This document shows, in pieces, positions 5,713 through 8,938 of a DNA stretch of 8,938 bases (position 1 is the stretch's first letter; each line of letters opens with the position of its first letter). The notes under the pieces are model-generated. The model saw only the letters and a program-made list of their open reading frames with translations, was not told where the DNA came from and did no database searches. The stretch comes from an uncultured Actinomycetes bacterium. Lineage in GTDB: Bacteria; Actinomycetota; Actinomycetes; Nanopelagicales; Nanopelagicaceae. The DNA is taken from assembly GCA_903827345.1 (NCBI GenBank), contig CAIKID010000149.1:1-8938 (forward strand), given 5' to 3'. Made by a program: the position numbers and the translations under genes.

Positions 5713-7182
5713 CTCTGCACTCATTCCCACCAACGGCAATCCGCCACCGGGGTGAGCCGATCCACCGACACAGAAGAGCCCTTTAACGGGAGAGCGATTC
5801 TTTGCGCGCGAGAACGCCGACATCGCTCCATTGCTGGAAGTTCCATAGATGGATCCACCGGGAGCATTTGTTGTGTTCTGTAGATCAAGTGGGGTTCTAA
5901 ATTCCATAACATCTAAGCGTTCACTGACGCGCAACCCTAGAGCATCAAGTTTTGCAATGATCTGCTGCGCATATTCTGCTCCGCCGCGGCTCCAATCCCA
6001 TCCCGACTCTGGGTCATGGCGTGGAGCGTTAACAAGGACAAACCAATTCTCAGTGCCTTCGCGTTTAACCATAAGGAGATCGCGCGGAGCGCAGATATAT
6101 ATGGTGGGATCGGCCACCGGAATGTGTTTGGTGAAGATGGCATCGAACTCGGCATCGTAATCTGTTGGGAAGTAAATGGAGTGATGGTTGATCTCGGGGG
6201 CGGGGCCATCGATCAGGGAATTATCGAGTCCAAGTAAAAGTGAAAAACCGGCGAGAGATTTTTCGGCGCGTTTCAACTTCTTGCGCTCTGGCTTTGCCTG
6301 ACGCACATCTGGTCCCAGGAGCTGGTTATAAACGATTTCGGCGTCGGCATTGGCGACAACGAGATCTGCGCTAATGACTGCGCCGCTCGCCAAAGTTATT
6401 CCGGTAACTGCGCCCTGCACTGTGTTGATCTGCGCCACGGGGGAGTTGAGATTGATATCAACCTGGAGCAGGCGACAGCGATCTTCTAGTGCCACGCTCA
6501 ATTGGCCGATGCCACCGGCCAGATGCCAAGCGCCAAAACTGGCTTCTACGAATGCAATCGTTAAAAGCGCAGCGGGAGCCTTACGAGGATCCGATCCCGT
6601 ATAGGTTGCATAGCGATCGATGATCATTTGAATGTGCTGATCCTTGGTGTATTCGCCGGTTACTTTGCGCAGCGATTTATAAGGAGCGATCTGTCGAATG
6701 CCGCGGATGAGATCGCGGCGCTTGAGCAGGCTCCAGATGGAGGTAAGTTCGGATTGCACGAAGGGAACTCGCGAGATATCCCACATAATCTCTGCGCGTT
6801 GCATGAGAGTATGCCAGGCGTTACCAGCTGCGACGCCAAGCGACGCATCGATAGCGGCACAGGTCTTGGGAAGATCGAGATTGATGAAGTCAACGCTCTT
6901 TCCATCGGCAAAGTTATAGGTAAATGAGGGATTGACGGCGGTGCTAGTTAGCACTCTTTCAAAGCGCGGGCCGGTCTTAAGAAAGAAATCTTTATAGATA
7001 GCGGGAAGTGTCAGTAGCGATGGTCCGGTATCAAAGGCGTAATCGCCGATCCATTCTGTTCGACACTTGCCCCCGGTGCGATCAGATGCTTCATAGATAG
7101 CGACTTCATGTCCTTGTTTTGCCAGACGGGCGGCGACCGTCATACCACCTACGCCTGCGCCAATGACAACTATCTTCGACAC
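5650..7182 (-). CDS. crtD: CrtI-family carotenoid oxidoreductase, CrtD-like 3,4-desaturase
   Basis: This 510-residue FAD flavoprotein is a paralogue of the CrtI in this window. It has an N-terminal GAGVGG (8-13) after KIVVI, then YEASDRTGGKCRTE and FDTGPSLLTLP. The C-terminal FAD signature GGSAHPGGGLPLVGMSAELV is the HPGGGxPLV form seen in CrtD-type and CrtN/CrtP-type enzymes, not the PGVGVP form of the CrtI here. It follows the GT2 gene with no gap (TAA ends at 7183, GTG starts at 7182) and CruF lies upstream. That set favours a C-3',4' desaturase acting on a 1'-hydroxylated carotenoid, as CrtD does in the myxol and deinoxanthin pathways. The alternative is a CrtP-like terminal oxidase that makes an aldehyde or acid before glycosylation. 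The start is GTG with only a weak upstream GGAG. The last dozen residues (TQAGVTAAHHQH) lie past the conserved core and arise from the region overlapping the phosphatidyltransferase gene. Confidence 0.82.
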   Translation of the reverse strand: MSKIVVIGAGVGGMTVAARLAKQGHEVAIYEASDRTGGKCRTEWIGDYAFDTGPSLLTLPAIYKDFFLKTGPRFERVLTSTAVNPSFTYNFADGKSVDFINLDLPKTCAAIDASLGVAAGNAWHTLMQRAEIMWDISRVPFVQSELTSIWSLLKRRDLIRGIRQIAPYKSLRKVTGEYTKDQHIQMIIDRYATYTGSDPRKAPAALLTIAFVEASFGAWHLAGGIGQLSVALEDRCRLLQVDINLNSPVAQINTVQGAVTGITLASGAVISADLVVANADAEIVYNQLLGPDVRQAKPERKKLKRAEKSLAGFSLLLGLDNSLIDGPAPEINHHSIYFPTDYDAEFDAIFTKHIPVADPTIYICAPRDLLMVKREGTENWFVLVNAPRHDPESGWDWSRGGAEYAQQIIAKLDALGLRVSERLDVMEFRTPLDLQNTTNAPGGSIYGTSSNGAMSAFSRAKNRSPVKGLFCVGGSAHPGGGLPLVGMSAELVAEAIGGTQAGVTAAHHQH

Positions 7183-8256
7183 TTAAGCCACGCTCCGTCC
7201 GCGCCACATTAATTGGCCCGTTGATTTTTGATACCACGATTTGATGATGAGGTAGAGGAGAGTGAGGATAGCGAGCGGATGTAAGAGTGCGGTACTCGGT
7301 GTTGAACGTGTTCGCAGTGCAGATACATAACGCGAGAGCACGACGATGAAATAGCCGAGCCAGGCGGTGCGGTATCCCGCCAGAGCGAGCAGGAGCGGAA
7401 GCACGCCCGTGAGAAATAGGAAGATGCTCATAACGAAAGCACCGAGCGGAGAACCAAAGGCGCGCCAGAGCGATTTGGTGTAACCATCAAAGAGCTCAGT
7501 CTGTGTTGTGTACATACGACAAGCTGCGACTCCACTGGCATCGGCGACTCCGCCTTTAAATCCACTCTTTACTAAAAGGCGAGCTAGCTCGAGATCATCA
7601 AGCACTTCGTGTCTGATGGCCTTATGCCCACCTGCCGCAATGTAGGGCTGGCGTTTGACGATCATGAACTGACCATTAGCGATAATCATGGAGGGAAACT
7701 TTGCGCGCTCCGCAAAACGCAGTGGCACCGAGGAGAGCCAAGACCACTGCAGTAGCGGTTGAATCAAGCGTTCGAAGAATGTCTCCGCTAACTGGCGGGG
7801 ATAGGGTGAGATGAAATCCCAGCCCAGAGAATCCATATAGGAAATTGCGGCGGCGATAGCCGAATCGGAAACTCGTACATCGGCATCGACAAAGACTAAA
7901 TATTCACCTTTGGAATGGGTAACCAGTTGGTGGCAGGCAAAGTTCTTGCCGAGCCAACCCTCAGGTAGATCGATACCCGCATAGGTTATTGCTCTGGGAA
8001 AACCCTGAAGCAGTGCCGCCGTGGCATCTTCGGAGTGATCATCGAGCACGAGTATTTCGCGCTCTGGAATCAAGAGGGATGCTGCAACAGATGTAAGTAC
8101 GCCTTCGACATTCTCGGCCTCATTGCGCATTGGTATCAAGATCGAAACTGCACCACTGATCTCTTTCGCTTGGCCTTTGTGTACAACGCGCATGGAGAGG
8201 GAATTGGCAATGGTAAATAGGAGTGGAATTGCGGTAAGTGCGAGGAGATAAATCAT
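7183..8256 (-). CDS. cruG: GT2-family glycosyltransferase, carotenoid-modifying (CruG/CrtQ-like)
   Basis: This 357-residue membrane glycosyltransferase probably adds a sugar from a nucleotide-sugar to a carotenoid hydroxyl or carboxyl on the cytosolic face. After an N-terminal membrane anchor (residues 1-20) comes a GT-A domain: SILIPMRNEAENV (38-50), LVLDDHSEDAT (69-79), the DxD metal site Asp124-Ala-Asp126 in VFVDADV, the acidic acceptor region HEVLDDLELAR (216-226) and KSLWRAF (261-267) at the QxxRW position. About three membrane segments follow (270-345). The ATG at 8256 lies 3 bases after the cruF stop and its stop abuts crtD, so the three genes are one transcription unit. In cyanobacteria the GT2 enzyme CruG is the 2'-O-glycosyltransferase of myxol and works with CruF, which matches this neighbour. 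The symbol is by context; staphyloxanthin CrtQ is the other good comparison. Sugar and acceptor position are unknown. Confidence 0.8.
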   Translation of the reverse strand: MIYLLALTAIPLLFTIANSLSMRVVHKGQAKEISGAVSILIPMRNEAENVEGVLTSVAASLLIPEREILVLDDHSEDATAALLQGFPRAITYAGIDLPEGWLGKNFACHQLVTHSKGEYLVFVDADVRVSDSAIAAAISYMDSLGWDFISPYPRQLAETFFERLIQPLLQWSWLSSVPLRFAERAKFPSMIIANGQFMIVKRQPYIAAGGHKAIRHEVLDDLELARLLVKSGFKGGVADASGVAACRMYTTQTELFDGYTKSLWRAFGSPLGAFVMSIFLFLTGVLPLLLALAGYRTAWLGYFIVVLSRYVSALRTRSTPSTALLHPLAILTLLYLIIKSWYQKSTGQLMWRGRSVA

Positions 8257-8259
8257 TGG

Positions 8260-8938
8260 CTATGCGGTATCTGGTCGACCAAAGCGGAGCTGGAAGAAAT
8301 ATGGGATGAGATAAATAAAGAAGATGGAGCCCACAAATATCCCGATCTGCGTGTGATGGAAGTAGAAGATATTTCCGACGATCCCGCCGATGAGCGTCCA
8401 TAAGAGCAAGAGATCGGGCGCCATCGAATTGATCGTTTTTCTGCGGTGGCCGTGCGGTAAAACTTTTTGCAATAGCGCCATTAAGCCCATCCCCGCAAAG
8501 AGCCAACCCGCAGAATTTGAAAGAGGGATCCGAGGTTCAAAGGGAGTGTGAGGACCAACCAATTTCCAACTCCAGCGGCCTGCGTCGACCATTTGCGGAT
8601 CCAAGAAGAGATCCCAAATCATGAGGCCAATTCCACCGTAAATAAAAACCCACCGAGCGGCGGCGCGACGCGACGCGACAAGCAAGGGATAGGAAAGCAT
8701 CATCCAAGCAAAGGGAACAAGCAGTGGAACACCGAAGATCTGAAACCCGAGGGAGTGGTCGTACTGGTAGCGACCAAATGGCCATCCACTTTTAACGCCT
8801 AAAGTTTCGATGCCCAAAGAGTAAGCAAAGGTAACGATGGTAAATGTGGTTGCGAAGAGTGGGCCATAGACGAGATACGAATGAAAGACCATCGTTGCAG
8901 CGCCTACGAATACTGTCGCCAAGGTGATATCGCGCAAG
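8260..8938 (-). CDS. cruF: CruF-like carotenoid 1',2'-hydratase (DUF422), 5' end at window edge
   Basis: The frame is open from the stop codon at 8260 to the right edge (226 codons). A TTG sits at the edge, but there is no reason to take it as the start, so the protein is treated as N-terminally partial. It is an integral membrane protein with about six or seven segments. Conserved blocks of the DUF422/CruF family are visible: GWPFGRYQYDHSLG, GVPLLVPFAWMM, MIWDLFLDPQMVDAGRWSW and IPLSNSAGWL. Acidic and His residues in these blocks are likely active-site residues. CruF adds water across the terminal double bond of lycopene or gamma-carotene, giving a 1'-hydroxy end, as in the myxol and deinoxanthin pathways. 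A haloarchaeal bacterioruberin hydratase is also in this family. The GT2 and CrtD-like genes downstream are what such a hydroxylated end group would need next. The promoter lies outside the window. Confidence 0.85.
   Translation of the reverse strand, partial: LRDITLATVFVGAATMVFHSYLVYGPLFATTFTIVTFAYSLGIETLGVKSGWPFGRYQYDHSLGFQIFGVPLLVPFAWMMLSYPLLVASRRAAARWVFIYGGIGLMIWDLFLDPQMVDAGRWSWKLVGPHTPFEPRIPLSNSAGWLFAGMGLMALLQKVLPHGHRRKTINSMAPDLLLLWTLIGGIVGNIFYFHHTQIGIFVGSIFFIYLIPYFFQLRFGRPDTA

Noticed and set aside
5650..7182. Second CrtI as half of a two-enzyme phytoene desaturation system
   Set aside because: Its C-terminal HPGGGLPLV motif and its place beside CruF and a glycosyltransferase fit late modification better, although a sequence tree would be needed to exclude it.

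Overview
The window looks like a chromosomal segment of an actinobacterium with a compact genome. The evidence is the gene content: an actinobacterial-type polyprenyl synthase next to metF, a CrtI ending of the GxGxPGVGVP type, GTG starts, and gaps between genes of 0 to 24 bases. GC looks roughly balanced by eye. A streamlined aquatic lineage such as Nanopelagicales is possible, but this is inference from style, not a phylogenetic result. The main theme is carotenoid biosynthesis, split into two leftward gene blocks with a short rightward block between them.

Left block (minus strand, read from 4562 down to 1): a GGPP-type polyprenyl diphosphate synthase (crtE), phytoene desaturase (crtI) and phytoene synthase (crtB) make the coloured C40 acyclic backbone. 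Immediately after the crtB stop comes a TPP (THI-box) riboswitch, then a PnuC-family transporter that the riboswitch marks as a thiamine transporter (PnuT), then the first 123 codons of a P-loop kinase that leaves the window.

Middle block (plus strand, 4587-5712): a broken metF that keeps its N- and C-terminal pieces but lacks about 140 central residues and changes frame. It is joined by an ATGA overlap to an intact CDP-alcohol phosphatidyltransferase-like membrane protein. The metF and crtE start codons are only 24 bases apart and diverge.

Right block (minus strand, read from 8938 down to 5650): a CruF-like (DUF422) carotenoid hydratase, open at the window edge, a GT2 glycosyltransferase of the CruG/CrtQ kind, and a second CrtI-family oxidoreductase resembling CrtD. 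These three abut and probably form one operon. With crtE-crtI-crtB they suggest a carotenoid that is hydrated at C-1', further desaturated and then glycosylated. No lycopene cyclase or elongase is visible here. The 3' end of crtD overlaps the 3' end of the phosphatidyltransferase gene by 63 bases.

There are no rRNA or tRNA genes, insertion sequences or CRISPR arrays, and no gene-free stretch longer than about 100 bases. The most noteworthy points are the TPP riboswitch with its transporter-kinase pair, the decayed metF at a conserved position, and the CruF-GT2-CrtD set.
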